Assembly: GCF_000008765.1 (NCBI RefSeq)
Contig: NC_003030.1
Location: 1,584,001 to 1,648,000 of the forward strand
Direction of reading: 5' to 3'
Length of the DNA stretch: 64,000 nucleotides
Source of the DNA: Clostridium acetobutylicum ATCC 824
GTDB taxonomy: Bacteria; Bacillota; Clostridia; Clostridiales; Clostridiaceae
The stretch's first letter is position 1; every line of letters begins with the position of its first letter. This document shows positions 1 through 9,150 of this stretch, in pieces. Under the pieces are notes generated by a model. That model was not told where the DNA came from. It searched no databases and saw nothing but the letters and a program-made list of their open reading frames with translations. Position numbers and translations under genes: made by a program.

Positions 1-3000
1 CGATTTGATGACTATTATTCTGTTAAATATTTGCATATATTTTTGGGAAAAGCTCGAAAACTAAATGAAATTTTGGATTCAATCTATACTATAAATAATA
101 TTAATATCTCATTAATTGAAGATGAAAAAAACGAAATTATATCAAAACGAATTAAAAGTGCTTTCTCAATCGATGATATCTATAATAATAATTATAGATT
201 GGATGCATATAAACTTTTATATTTTTTAACTAAATGTAGAGCTACTGATGCTGGAGTAAAGGAAATTATATTAGAGAATATTAGACTAGCTAAGAAATTA
301 GGATTTGAAAGTACTATTTCCAGATATATTTCGGGAAAATCAGATTTTAATTCATTAAGTGAATTGACATTACAAACATATGCAAATTCATTACTTAAAC
401 ATACTGAGTTAGCAGATCAATTTTTTGCTACATCTTCTGCAATAATAAAACAGTATTCGAAAGAGGAAAAGAATAATAAAAATTTTCAACATACAATTGA
501 GAGACTAGATGTATCACGATTAGGTATATACATGGCAATGAGATATGATTCGGAAAGATTAGTCAATTGGATGCATGGTTGGAGTCCATATCCTACTCAA
601 GAATACTTTGATATTACTTATAGTTTACTTTTGCAAGGGAATATAGAGAAAGCTAAATCAATAATTAGCCTATCTGATGATATAGATATGTTTGCAGCAT
701 GTGCAATTGCATTTGAAGAATTAAATCATTCTATAAACGATGAAATTTGGATTTTAGGTGAAAATCTTACTAATTATATGGAAAAAAAGAAAAAAATACA
801 TGTAACAGACTTGAAATATAGGATTAGTCTAGCAGAGTTGTTATTAAAAAGAGGAAAAATTCAAGAAGCAGAAAATATAGCTTATAATACCGATATAAGA
901 ATGGATTTTTCATATATATCATTTTATGAAATGAATGGTGAATTGCCAAAAGAATATACATTTAGATTGTATGCATTAAAGAAGTACTTAAAAGGTGAAA
1001 AATATTGTTTTGATGATTTTTGGATACCTAGCGTTAGAAAATATGAGAAAAATGGTAGTCACGAGATAAAAGAAAAGCGAGAAGAATTGAAAAAAATCAT
1101 AGATTTTATTATTGATTCCTTTTTTATTAGAGTTAGAATGTTAGCTGGTTCAAGTATAGATAAACCAGCTAACATGGATCAATTTCTTGAAAAAATTTCA
1201 AATTGTGAACATGGATTTTATCAATTTTATAATGATCATAATTCTTATGATTATTATAGAATAATCATAAAAAATATATTTGACATATTGTTTAGTCAAG
1301 AAAAAAGTTTAATAAAAGAATATTGTAAAAGAAATTTAGAAAATAAATATTTAGATAATAAATTTCACTTTAAAATAATACACGAAATTATAAAAAATAA
1401 AAAGTATATAGATGTTGCAGCATGGTATTTAAACGAGCTTGATAAAAAAATGAATAGATATCCACAGTCTGCATATGAATTAAAGGAATTTTATTTAGAG
1501 TGTTCAAAGAAAGCTGTAATATTTGATAATAAATTATCGTATCAGTATTTCCTTAAAGCAATTAAAGCTATTATAGGTGTAGATGATGAAGCTTATAGAA
1601 GGATAAACTTGTTTAGACAACTTTCAGAAAATTATATAAAAGACGAAAATGCATCTGAACTTGTATATAATTTTACACGTATTATAGAAGATAGTTATAG
1701 AAGGCTAGAGGATAGAAAACATCTTCCTACAGATAATATTTTCAAACTATTAACCAACATTCACCCGTCTTCTGCAATAGCAGCAGCTTGTAGATTGGAA
1801 GATAGAGATGAAGGTTATGCTACATTAGGCTTTGAAATTTCAATACCATATATTATTGAAGAATCGTTATATAAGGATGAAATTTCGAAAGAAATTGCCA
1901 TAGCACTTTCTAATATAGATGTTAATTATGGAACTACATATGATGATATTGTGGATATGGTAATAGAAAAGATTAGGAGAGAAAAAAACAAAAGAACAGA
2001 AAAAATTATGCAAGTTATTGCATATGATATAGAAAAAATATCAGGTGGCTTTGAAAACAGAAATATCATAGAAAAAATTTCTTTATGGTGTAGAAATAAT
2101 TATAGCGATTCGATTGAATTTATAAAAAAGTTAAATGAATCATATTGTCTTGTGGCAAGTACCATTAGAAATATAGATTCTGGTGAATATGATAATAATA
2201 AACTTTCATGGGATGAAATAGATAAAAGTAAAATTGAATATAATAAAAAATCACTAATAGTTACAATGGAATCAATTTATTATAAGGAAAGTGTAAAGCT
2301 TGCGAAGTATGTATTGGAGAAAGCAACATTTGAAAGTCAATTAAGCACTGTAAAATTATTGATTGATATTATGTACACATCATCAACTAATTGGAACTAT
2401 GATGAGTGTTTTGAAATTTTTATAGATTATTTAAATAAGTGGAGTGAATACAATCCCAGCATTCTAGAATGGCGTAAAGATGAAGAAAATTTAGACGATG
2501 TATTAGACTTATATGCTAAAAAAACTGAGTATCTTAAGGAAAAGGGTTTAGTTCAAATATCTAGAATATTTCTAATTGATAAAGATATTGTTTTATCAAA
2601 GGTAATTAAGAGAGCAACTAGTTATTTGTCTTGTGAACCTTGGGAAATCTTTTCGTATATGGAAAGCATGATATCAATTGATAATGGTGAAAATTGTAGT
2701 AGATTGTTAGAGTGGTGTTGTAGAGAAGAAATTAAAAATGTACACGTAAACTCCAGTGATAGAAAATATAAAGAAGATAAAAAGAATATGTTTTCCACAG
2801 AAGAAAGTATAGCTTTTTATTTGATTAAAATGTTAGGACATATGGAAAAAGAAAAACGTTGGTATGCGGTACATGCTATATATAACTTATATAAATTAGA
2901 TCAGGGACAAATTATCAATCTTATTGTAAAATATATTTTTGGAGATATGCCTAAATTATATAGTGATGAACAATATTTTTATTTCAAAGACAGTGCAATT

Positions 3001-4377
3001 GTATATTTGTTGGTAGCTCTAAGAAGAATTGTAGAGGAAGATACTTTATTTTTAGAGAAATATTCTCCTGTTCTAAAGGAGATAGCTTTAACTAGCAGAA
3101 CAATTAATGTTTTACAAAGAGAGTTGGCTAGAGAGATTTTAGCTATTATAAAGCCTCTATCAAAAGAAATACAAACAGCATGTGATGTAGTTAGCAAAGA
3201 AAAAGTACAAGTTAAAAGAAGATATCTTCATGATAAAGAAAATAAAGGAACTAATTTTAGATTTGATACTATGGATATTGTACCTAAAGTATATTATTTT
3301 CTCGGGCAAATTTTTCAAAAAGCTGAAGGAGAGATTATGGAGGATTGCGATAAGTTAATTTCTTCTTGGGGTATTACTAATGAGATGATACAAGAATGGA
3401 ATAAAAAATATAAAACATATGAATACCAAAGAAAATCATATGGATTAAATACAGAAGTTGAAGATTTGTCAAAATATGTACAATACAATGCAATGTATTA
3501 TGTAGCAGATGAGTATAGAAAAACTTTATCTGTTACAGATGATGAATATCCAATATATACGTTTGAGACTTGGGTGAAAAGCTGGTTAACTAAGATACCT
3601 GGAAGGTGGACTTCAGATATAAAAACATTACCTCCCAATAAAAAAATATTTTTAGATACCAAACAATATGTTAAAGATGGAAAATATATAATAGATGATA
3701 ATGTTTTTAATGATGCATTTTGGTATATTTATCAAAATAAAAAATACCTTATTCTTTATAGTAATACTTCCATAGAATATGAACATAGTGGGAAGCATTA
3801 TAGTATATCTGTTGGAATAATGGATAAAAAGTATATAAATAGGCTTTTAAAACAAGCTGAAAGGGATAATTATTGGATTGAGGAAAATTTTATATCTCAT
3901 GACGATGATAACTATGAATTTATTGAGGATGTAACAGGTGAAAGTTATGAAAAAGAAAGTGAATTTGAAACGTTTGATCCATATACTAATAAAATGAAAT
4001 ATAACTTTTTAAAACCAAATGAAGATATAGAGCACTTTTTTAATTTGGTTGATGTATTATCGGTAGATTACAGCATTACAAAAGATGAAAGTTATCCAAT
4101 TAAAGCTCAGTATTGGTCATATTCAAATAGCGAGAGAGTATATAACAGACTTTCAGAGGGTGAAATGCTATTTATTCAAAAGGAAGCATTTATTGAATAT
4201 TTGAGTTCAAAATCAAGTAAAGTTGTAGTTGCGCAAATTGATGTAAGATATTCGGATGGTTATAAAGAATATGGTGAAAAGGCAGAGGAAACGGAGAGAC
4301 GTAAGATTTTTATATTGGATAGCTGCTTAGATAATGTACTTGAAGAGATAGAAGTTAAGATTAACAATAGATACTGA
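1..4377 (+). CDS. Large helical protein of unknown function, 5' end outside window
   Basis: The reading frame is open from base 1, so the first visible TTG/ATG codons are probably internal and at least 1458 residues are C-terminal to the real start. I do not recognise the family. The visible part is rich in Lys, Glu, Ile, Tyr and Asn and reads as long runs of alternating amphipathic helices (helical-repeat-like), with no signal peptide, membrane segment or Walker motif. The last 250 residues become more beta-rich and acidic. Very long helical-repeat C-termini are common in bacterial STAND-type NTPases and other defence proteins, whose NTPase would lie in the missing N-terminus; that is inference only. 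An unrecognised gene follows 167 bp downstream on the same strand. Confidence 0.75.
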   Translation, partial: RFDDYYSVKYLHIFLGKARKLNEILDSIYTINNINISLIEDEKNEIISKRIKSAFSIDDIYNNNYRLDAYKLLYFLTKCRATDAGVKEIILENIRLAKKLGFESTISRYISGKSDFNSLSELTLQTYANSLLKHTELADQFFATSSAIIKQYSKEEKNNKNFQHTIERLDVSRLGIYMAMRYDSERLVNWMHGWSPYPTQEYFDITYSLLLQGNIEKAKSIISLSDDIDMFAACAIAFEELNHSINDEIWILGENLTNYMEKKKKIHVTDLKYRISLAELLLKRGKIQEAENIAYNTDIRMDFSYISFYEMNGELPKEYTFRLYALKKYLKGEKYCFDDFWIPSVRKYEKNGSHEIKEKREELKKIIDFIIDSFFIRVRMLAGSSIDKPANMDQFLEKISNCEHGFYQFYNDHNSYDYYRIIIKNIFDILFSQEKSLIKEYCKRNLENKYLDNKFHFKIIHEIIKNKKYIDVAAWYLNELDKKMNRYPQSAYELKEFYLECSKKAVIFDNKLSYQYFLKAIKAIIGVDDEAYRRINLFRQLSENYIKDENASELVYNFTRIIEDSYRRLEDRKHLPTDNIFKLLTNIHPSSAIAAACRLEDRDEGYATLGFEISIPYIIEESLYKDEISKEIAIALSNIDVNYGTTYDDIVDMVIEKIRREKNKRTEKIMQVIAYDIEKISGGFENRNIIEKISLWCRNNYSDSIEFIKKLNESYCLVASTIRNIDSGEYDNNKLSWDEIDKSKIEYNKKSLIVTMESIYYKESVKLAKYVLEKATFESQLSTVKLLIDIMYTSSTNWNYDECFEIFIDYLNKWSEYNPSILEWRKDEENLDDVLDLYAKKTEYLKEKGLVQISRIFLIDKDIVLSKVIKRATSYLSCEPWEIFSYMESMISIDNGENCSRLLEWCCREEIKNVHVNSSDRKYKEDKKNMFSTEESIAFYLIKMLGHMEKEKRWYAVHAIYNLYKLDQGQIINLIVKYIFGDMPKLYSDEQYFYFKDSAIVYLLVALRRIVEEDTLFLEKYSPVLKEIALTSRTINVLQRELAREILAIIKPLSKEIQTACDVVSKEKVQVKRRYLHDKENKGTNFRFDTMDIVPKVYYFLGQIFQKAEGEIMEDCDKLISSWGITNEMIQEWNKKYKTYEYQRKSYGLNTEVEDLSKYVQYNAMYYVADEYRKTLSVTDDEYPIYTFETWVKSWLTKIPGRWTSDIKTLPPNKKIFLDTKQYVKDGKYIIDDNVFNDAFWYIYQNKKYLILYSNTSIEYEHSGKHYSISVGIMDKKYINRLLKQAERDNYWIEENFISHDDDNYEFIEDVTGESYEKESEFETFDPYTNKMKYNFLKPNEDIEHFFNLVDVLSVDYSITKDESYPIKAQYWSYSNSERVYNRLSEGEMLFIQKEAFIEYLSSKSSKVVVAQIDVRYSDGYKEYGEKAEETERRKIFILDSCLDNVLEEIEVKINNRY

Positions 4378-4544
4378 TTATATATAAATGTTTGATCTAT
4401 AGCTTAGTAAAAATAACTTTTATATTTTAGAAAATTAACCGAAGTTTTAAGTTTCACCATATGAGCTATAGAGTATCTCTTGATAAGAAATTTGAGAACT
4501 ATAAAATGCATTATAAAAAATAATTCAGGAAGAAGATTGATTTC

Positions 4545-5783
4545 ATGAAAAAAAATGTTGTTTTACAGGAAATAATTGATTTTTATTTACAATCAAAAGA
4601 TTTTAACGGATTACCAATTTATCAAATGAATAACTATGATAAAGAAGAACTGCTTAATCTCATTGATAATGATTTGATAGAGGCTATATCGGAAAAAGAG
4701 GTATTAAATCCACACATTCGAGGATTTAATCTAGATATTCCTAAAGATATACAGAAAAATAATGCTTCAGATCTAGAAAGTCATACTTGCTTTTATCCAA
4801 CTGAAAAAGCATTGGAAGGAGTAAAAATTGATTATAAAAGTCCTTATACCATATTAATGCAAAAAGGGAGAGAACAGTTTGACATTATATTTTTTGATAT
4901 AGAAATTTTGGAAAGGTATATAAATAATCCTAAATTTTTGATAATGGATAATGGATATAGAGGTTCAATATGTATTCGTGATGAGTATTATGATGATGAA
5001 GATGATAGCGAGTATATAAAAGATTATGGTATGGCATATATTGAAGGTGAAAAACTAACAAGAGCAGTAGCAATATTTTTAATAGATTTGGCTAAATTAT
5101 CTCCCAAAATACAAATGTTGTGGAAAGCATTTGAATTAAAGAATCAGAATAGGTGTAAAGTAAATTCTGGATTTATAAAAAATTTGATATATGGAGAATG
5201 GGTGATAGATTATTGGATATTTCATGCAATTATAGATGAAATGATTATTATTAATAAGCAATGTGAGTCTATGGAAATTCCTCCATTATTCTCACATACT
5301 TATGGTACTCATTTTTTCGAAATGCCAGAGGGATATAGAAATATATTTTTACCAACAATGAAAAATTATTATGATTTTGTATTAGTGTTAGAAAAAATGT
5401 TTGTTCATAATATATCTGTTAAAACATTTCAAAAAGATGGATTTTTAATTAAAGGTATTGAAAGAAAAGATAGTAAAGGATATGATAAAGGCAGCTTAGT
5501 TATGCTTAGTGAGTGGCTTAATAGAAATATCAAAACTAGTATTAATATTGATGAGATTATCATTAATCCATTAAAAAGTATTAGAAAGATAAGACAAGTT
5601 CCCGCACATGAGCTTACAAGTAATAAGTATGATATTGATGTATATAAAAAGCAGAATGATTTGGTTATAGAAACATATAGAGCAATTAGAGGAATAAGAC
5701 TTTTATTTTCAAATCACCCAAAAGCTAATAAAATCGAAATTCCAGAATGGTTAGTGACTGGTGAAAATATAGTGTGTTATTAG
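4545..5783 (+). CDS. Hypothetical protein, 412 aa, likely partner of the upstream giant protein
   Basis: The ATG at 4545 follows an AGGAAGAAG-type ribosome binding site. The protein is soluble, with no signal peptide or transmembrane helix, and mixed alpha/beta in character. An acidic patch (DDEDDSE, around residue 150) and a conserved-looking basic C-terminus (RQVPAHELTSNKYD, followed by an RAIRGIRLLFSNHP segment) stand out. I recognise no catalytic motif. Codon use and AT content match the upstream gene and the 167-bp gap has no strong terminator, so the two may be cotranscribed. Function unknown; a two-gene defence module is only a guess from the pairing and from the mobile debris that follows. 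Confidence 0.75.
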   Translation: MKKNVVLQEIIDFYLQSKDFNGLPIYQMNNYDKEELLNLIDNDLIEAISEKEVLNPHIRGFNLDIPKDIQKNNASDLESHTCFYPTEKALEGVKIDYKSPYTILMQKGREQFDIIFFDIEILERYINNPKFLIMDNGYRGSICIRDEYYDDEDDSEYIKDYGMAYIEGEKLTRAVAIFLIDLAKLSPKIQMLWKAFELKNQNRCKVNSGFIKNLIYGEWVIDYWIFHAIIDEMIIINKQCESMEIPPLFSHTYGTHFFEMPEGYRNIFLPTMKNYYDFVLVLEKMFVHNISVKTFQKDGFLIKGIERKDSKGYDKGSLVMLSEWLNRNIKTSINIDEIIINPLKSIRKIRQVPAHELTSNKYDIDVYKKQNDLVIETYRAIRGIRLLFSNHPKANKIEIPEWLVTGENIVCY

Positions 5784-5890
5784 GTTTTGTTAGTGGGCTA
5801 TTTTAGAAGCAGAGGCTTTGATAATTAAATATGTACTAGAAATTAAGAGATATTGTTTTTAGTATAATATCTCTTTAATATTATTTTTTT

Positions 5891-5919
5891 ACGTCACGGT
5901 TTTCACTGTGACGTTTTTT
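5891..5919 (+). terminator. Rho-independent terminator
   Basis: A 10-bp stem (ACGTCACGGT / ACTGTGACGT, one G-T wobble) with a TTTC loop is followed by TTTTTTA. It closes the transcription unit of the two large unknown genes and separates it from the mobile-element remnant. Confidence 0.85.
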
Positions 5920-5950
5920 ATATCTATCAAAAATGGAAGGAGGATTTTAT

Positions 5951-6106
5951 ATGAAAAGATATTATGTTCGTTCACCTACTGATAAAGCAATAGAGTTATT
6001 TATCAATCAAAGCAAAATTAAAAGAAGAGAGGTAAAAGAATATGGAATTAAAATATGTAATCCCAAACATGGAAAAGACATTTGGAAACTTAGAGTATGC
6101 TGGTGA
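5951..6106 (+). CDS. Small 51-aa protein at the head of a conjugative-element remnant
   Basis: The ATG lies 8 bp after a very strong GGAAGGAGG site, so translation is well supported although the ORF is short. The product is basic and reads MKRYYVRSPTDKAIELF at its N-terminus. It overlaps the next gene, a Tn916 Orf23-like gene, by 65 bp in another frame. The position matches the small gene that precedes orf23/orf22 in Tn916-type elements, but I cannot claim homology. It may be intact or may have lost its original C-terminus by readthrough into the next gene. Confidence 0.55.
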   Translation: MKRYYVRSPTDKAIELFINQSKIKRREVKEYGIKICNPKHGKDIWKLRVCW

Positions 6107-6356
6107 AGGTAATATTGAACAGAGAAGGGTAAATGGGCATAATACAATTTTATCACGTAGCTACAATTTATATTCAGACATCCAAAGGGCAGATGATATT
6201 GTTGTTATTCTTCCAGCAGAAGCAGGTGAAAAGCATTTTGAAGTTGAAAAAAGAGTAAAGCTAATTAATCCACGAATTACCGCAGAAGGTTATAAAATTG
6301 GAACTCGTGGATTTACAAATTATATTCTTCATGCAGATGACATGGTAGAAGCATAA
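6042..6356 (+). CDS. YdcP-family (DUF961) conjugative-element protein, Tn916 Orf23-like
   Basis: The 104-residue product begins MELKYVIPNMEKTFGNLE and carries the segments RSYNLYSDIQRADDIVV, AEAGEKHFE and INPRITAEGYKIGTRGFTNY. These are hallmarks of the small YdcP/DUF961 proteins at the start of the Tn916/ICEBs1 conjugation operon. The family has no firmly assigned biochemical role. The gene has an AGAGAGG site upstream and looks full length. The next conjugation genes (orf21 coupling protein, orf20 relaxase) are absent, so this is a remnant of an integrative conjugative element and probably no longer serves transfer. Confidence 0.85.
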   Translation: MELKYVIPNMEKTFGNLEYAGEGNIEQRRVNGHNTILSRSYNLYSDIQRADDIVVILPAEAGEKHFEVEKRVKLINPRITAEGYKIGTRGFTNYILHADDMVEA

Positions 6357-6375
6357 GAAAGGAAGGTAAGTTTAT

Positions 6376-6654
6376 ATGAGATTAGCAAATGGAATTGTTA
6401 TTGATGTGGCTACAAATGATGAATTAATAGAAGTTAAAAATTCTACTACATCTATCCATCTTGAACAGTTAGACAAATATGCAAATAAAACAAATAAGAA
6501 TTTTTTTAATTACAGTAGCAAAAAAGTAATAATATATATAGACAAACCTATGGATATAAGTAATAATAATACTGTAAAATTGATAGAAAAGATTAAGAAT
6601 AAAGGAATAACAGTTGTAAATTCATTAGATGAATTAAAGGGGAAATTAAAATAA
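6376..6654 (+). CDS. Orphan nuclease-toxin tip (PD-(D/E)XK-like) with a YdcP-like start
   Basis: The 92-residue product starts MRLANGIVID, which matches the start of Tn916 Orf22/YdcP, after an AAAGGAAGG site. The rest is not YdcP. It has the pattern D10 ... IEVKNS (E19-x-K21) ... QLDKYANKTNKNF ... KVIIYIDKP ... KNKGITVVNSLDEL, like the C-terminal restriction-endonuclease-fold toxins of contact-dependent or WapA-type systems. The large delivery protein is missing, so this would be an orphan toxin tip picked up with a translation start. The stop abuts the next start (taaATG), the usual toxin-immunity arrangement. Alternatively RLANGIVID is simply part of the toxin domain and the YdcP match is chance. 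Confidence 0.55.
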   Translation: MRLANGIVIDVATNDELIEVKNSTTSIHLEQLDKYANKTNKNFFNYSSKKVIIYIDKPMDISNNNTVKLIEKIKNKGITVVNSLDELKGKLK

Positions 6655-7152
6655 ATGGGATTATCAGGAGTAATACTAAAAGATAGAAGGAATTATTCAC
6701 CGGAAGAACTTTTAAGAGATGCAGTGACATCTGCATTTAGGGCTGACCTTAATTTAATGCTTTCGGAATGTGATAGGTATGATAAAACTACGGGGGATTT
6801 TAAATACGCACAATTTAACATATCGGTTGGAAATTTTGATAGTGATTACGAAAAAGATCAATTTATATTTGAAATATTTCCTTTAGATAATGATTTTGTA
6901 AATGATGATAGAGATACAACGTTTGAAGATATAGATTCAACTCAAAAACTTTATAATGTGGCAGTTATAGAAAAGGTTTCACAAAACGAAAATTCAATAT
7001 TTAAATTTGCCTATGAATATCTTAAATTAAATCCCAAAGATTATATTTGGTTTGAGGATGATTTTGCATTTGATTTTCAGGATATGGAAAGATTAAGTAA
7101 GTTACCATTCGATGAAAATTGGTGCTATAAAAATCCGAAGAATTTACTATAA
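6655..7152 (+). CDS. Putative immunity protein, 165 aa, for the upstream nuclease tip
   Basis: The gene starts at the base after the stop of the toxin-like ORF, so the two are translationally coupled. The product is acidic and soluble (SDYEKDQFIFEIFPLDNDF; WFEDDFAFDFQDMERL), as expected for a protein that neutralises a basic nuclease. I do not recognise a named immunity family. A partly deleted second copy of its 3' half lies at 9149-9289, which shows that the cassette has been duplicated. A terminator hairpin follows directly. Confidence 0.55.
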   Translation: MGLSGVILKDRRNYSPEELLRDAVTSAFRADLNLMLSECDRYDKTTGDFKYAQFNISVGNFDSDYEKDQFIFEIFPLDNDFVNDDRDTTFEDIDSTQKLYNVAVIEKVSQNENSIFKFAYEYLKLNPKDYIWFEDDFAFDFQDMERLSKLPFDENWCYKNPKNLL

Positions 7153-7172
7153 TATCAGTTATAAAATTTTTT

Positions 7173-7209
7173 AAAAGAGTAAGGAGTTATATAAATCTTA
7201 CTCTTTTTT
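7173..7209 (+). terminator. Rho-independent terminator after immunity gene
   Basis: The stem AAAAGAGTAAG / CTTACTCTTTT is followed by a T run. The toxin fragment downstream begins immediately after the T run, so the cassette junction lies at this hairpin. A diverged copy is present at 9309-9344. Confidence 0.75.
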
Positions 7210-7498
7210 GCGAGTTGTAGAAATTGCAAAACAAAAATTAGATGATTTTTCTGGAACATTGAGAGATTTGCAAGGGAATCTAGCTCCGAAACAATCCGGA
7301 GGATATTGGAATCATCTTCAGGAAATGAAAAATTCATATGTTGGACTAAAAAGAGCACAAAGTACTTTAGAAGGTTCTTTAAAAAATCCAAATTTACCAT
7401 CACATACTAAAGAGTTTATTCAAAGTAAGTATGAAACTACAACAAAATATTTACAGAGAATAGAAGAACTATTTAAAGCATATGGAGGTATTAATTAA
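7208..7498 (+). pseudogene. Orphan polymorphic-toxin C-terminal fragment
   Basis: The frame is open from a TTG inside the terminator T run and has no ribosome binding site, so it is best read as the 3' end of a larger toxin gene left behind by recombination. The 96 residues are helical and contain GGYWNHLQEMKNSYVGLKRAQ and KYETTTKYLQRIEEL, resembling all-alpha tips of polymorphic toxins, which often carry a YW-x-HLQEM segment. The stop overlaps the next start (TAATG), which encodes a CdiI-like immunity protein, again a toxin-immunity order. The fragment is probably not translated. Confidence 0.55.
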
Positions 7499-7916
7499 TG
7501 AATGAACCAATATTTAAATTAAAAAATATTAATATTAAAATTAAAGATATAAAGCAAGAGTGTTCGTTAGATAAGTGGTTTAGTGATATATTACAAAAAA
7601 AGTTAGTGAATTGAATCTTTTAGATATTTCAAGAATGCTCCGTCAGGAAATTTATCCAGATATTGCAGTACCAATGGCTTGGAAAATTTTAAAGGAGAAT
7701 CCATTCGAAGGAGAAATGTATGATGGACAATTATTGGAATTACTTGTGAGACACTTAATGAATAGCCAAGAAAAAAAAGATGAGATTGATTATATTAATT
7801 TTAAAGATACAGTATATTATAAAATCGATAAATATGATTGGGAAACTCAAGATGATATAAAGGCTTATAAAGTGTTACTAGATAAACTAGATTTAATATT
7901 TAAAAATAAAGATTAA
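7498..7916 (+). pseudogene. CdiI-like immunity gene split by a frameshift at an A7 run
   Basis: Two frames join to one recognisable contact-dependent growth inhibition immunity protein. The first part (7498-7614) encodes 38 residues ending SLDKWFSDILQKKLVN. The second is in the -1 frame and continues VSELNLLDISRMLRQEIY ... NPFEGEMYDGQLLELL to 7916. The family normally reads (K)KVSELN at the join, so one extra A in the run at 7595-7601 would restore a single 139-residue protein. The start overlaps the stop of the toxin fragment. Either one A was lost (pseudogene or sequence error), or the full product is made by -1 slippage at this site. Confidence 0.7.
7595..7602 (+). other. A-AAA-AAG slippery heptamer in frame in the immunity gene
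   Basis: In the zero frame the codons are caA AAA AAG, the same heptamer and phasing used for -1 frameshifting in E. coli dnaX. A -1 slip here reads on as GTT AGT GAA TTG, giving the conserved V-S-E-L. I see no clear Shine-Dalgarno-like stimulator 10-14 nt upstream and no strong hairpin just downstream, so programmed slippage is possible but unproven. Confidence 0.4.
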
Positions 7917-7946
7917 TGTATTTTACTACAACGAGTCTAAAAAAAT

Positions 7947-7980
7947 AAAATGGTGGCATAAATAAATTTGCCACCATTTT
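7947..7980 (+). terminator. Hairpin terminator after the CdiI-like gene
   Basis: A perfect 12-bp stem AAAATGGTGGCA / TGCCACCATTTT with a 10-nt loop ends in a T run built into the stem. It may work in both directions. Confidence 0.75.
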
Positions 7981-8169
7981 GCTATCTGTTTATGCCTCTA
8001 ATTAAAATTTAATATATTTTGTTTTATTTTTTAGTTTCAAAATAAGGATAAAAAATACCTTGCTTAATCGCTTGTAATCTTGTAAAATAATTTGATACAA
8101 AGGTTCCTTAAAGTATTTAATAATAGCAGATATAAAATCTGTGACATTCTTTTAAAGGAGATTTAAAGT

Positions 8170-9150
8170 ATGAGAAACGGACAAGAAAAAATTCTAAAGG
8201 TTAATGAAGGTCTAACAGATAGTTCCGAGGGTATGAAGGATAAATTACGTACATATATTTTTATAGGAACCATTGTATATACAATTTTAATATTGTATTT
8301 CATGTTCTTTGGGTTTAATAGAATAGAAGGTAGAAGTGCATATAATCATTATACGTTTATTCTTGTCCCAGAAGGAATCCCCTTAAGATTTCCAAAACTC
8401 ACCATGTCATGGTTATACGATTTTGGGAACATCGCTGCTTTTATTCCTTTTGGAATAGTGATTCCATTGTTGTATCGTGTACGTTTTAGAAAGTTTATAG
8501 CATTATTTATATCAGTGATTTTATTTTTAGAAGTGTTGCAATCTTTAACTTTCATGGGTACGTTTGATATTATGGACGTAATATCTAATACATTAGGCGC
8601 AATGATAGGATTTGTGGGATATAGAGTAGGATTTTCTTCTAAGCTTAAATTTAAAAAACTTGTTGTATCAGTAGCATCTATGCTTATTATAATCGTTGGA
8701 GTTATGGTTGTTTCTGAAACAATTGATTATGGTGTAAATGTTAATAAAAGAATAGCACCTATTCAAGCATTAAATGAAATAAATACAAAAACACCAATAA
8801 CTAAGAATTTTAGAGCTTTTACCGTGCAAGGTGAAAAAGTACAGCCCAAATTTAATTTGTTTAGCAGCAAGGATGGAATTGGTAAGGAGTATTTATTTAA
8901 TTTAGGTAAGAAAAATCTATGGTTCTATGCCAAGTGTGGTATTCCAGACAATGAAGAATATAAAGGTTCGGTTAAGATTGTGATCAATGGTCAAGAGTGG
9001 TTTCAATTTAATGATAAAGACGAAGATAAACATATATGCAAAGTAAAGACGTTTTTTGAAGGGGAAGCAGAAGATGTTAAAATTATAATTACTGGAAACG
9101 CTAAAGTATGGGATGTTAGTATCGGAGAAATAAAGCATTGGTGGGAGTGA
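8170..9150 (+). CDS. VanZ-family membrane protein with C-terminal beta domain
   Basis: The ATG follows AAAGGAG. Residues about 25-190 contain five hydrophobic segments with the VanZ pattern (NHYTFILVPEG, YDFGNIAAFIPFGIVIPLL, EVLQSLTFMGTFDIMDVISNTLGAMIGF). VanZ proteins are membrane proteins linked to low-level glycopeptide (teicoplanin) tolerance; their biochemical role is unknown. Residues 200-326 form an extracytoplasmic beta-rich domain (LWFYAKCGIP, SVKIVINGQEW) like NPCBM-type sugar-binding modules. The gene sits between toxin/immunity fragments, and its stop codon is fused to a duplicated piece of the immunity gene, so it may have travelled with that debris. Confidence 0.8.
   Translation: MRNGQEKILKVNEGLTDSSEGMKDKLRTYIFIGTIVYTILILYFMFFGFNRIEGRSAYNHYTFILVPEGIPLRFPKLTMSWLYDFGNIAAFIPFGIVIPLLYRVRFRKFIALFISVILFLEVLQSLTFMGTFDIMDVISNTLGAMIGFVGYRVGFSSKLKFKKLVVSVASMLIIIVGVMVVSETIDYGVNVNKRIAPIQALNEINTKTPITKNFRAFTVQGEKVQPKFNLFSSKDGIGKEYLFNLGKKNLWFYAKCGIPDNEEYKGSVKIVINGQEWFQFNDKDEDKHICKVKTFFEGEAEDVKIIITGNAKVWDVSIGEIKHWWE

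Noticed and set aside
2979-3197. Minus-strand open frame inside the giant gene
   Set aside because: It lies wholly inside a strong plus-strand coding region and has no ribosome binding site; an AT-rich shadow frame.
7155-7403. Minus-strand 82-codon frame across a terminator and toxin fragment
   Set aside because: It crosses the hairpin and mirrors the plus-strand fragment; composition fits a shadow frame.
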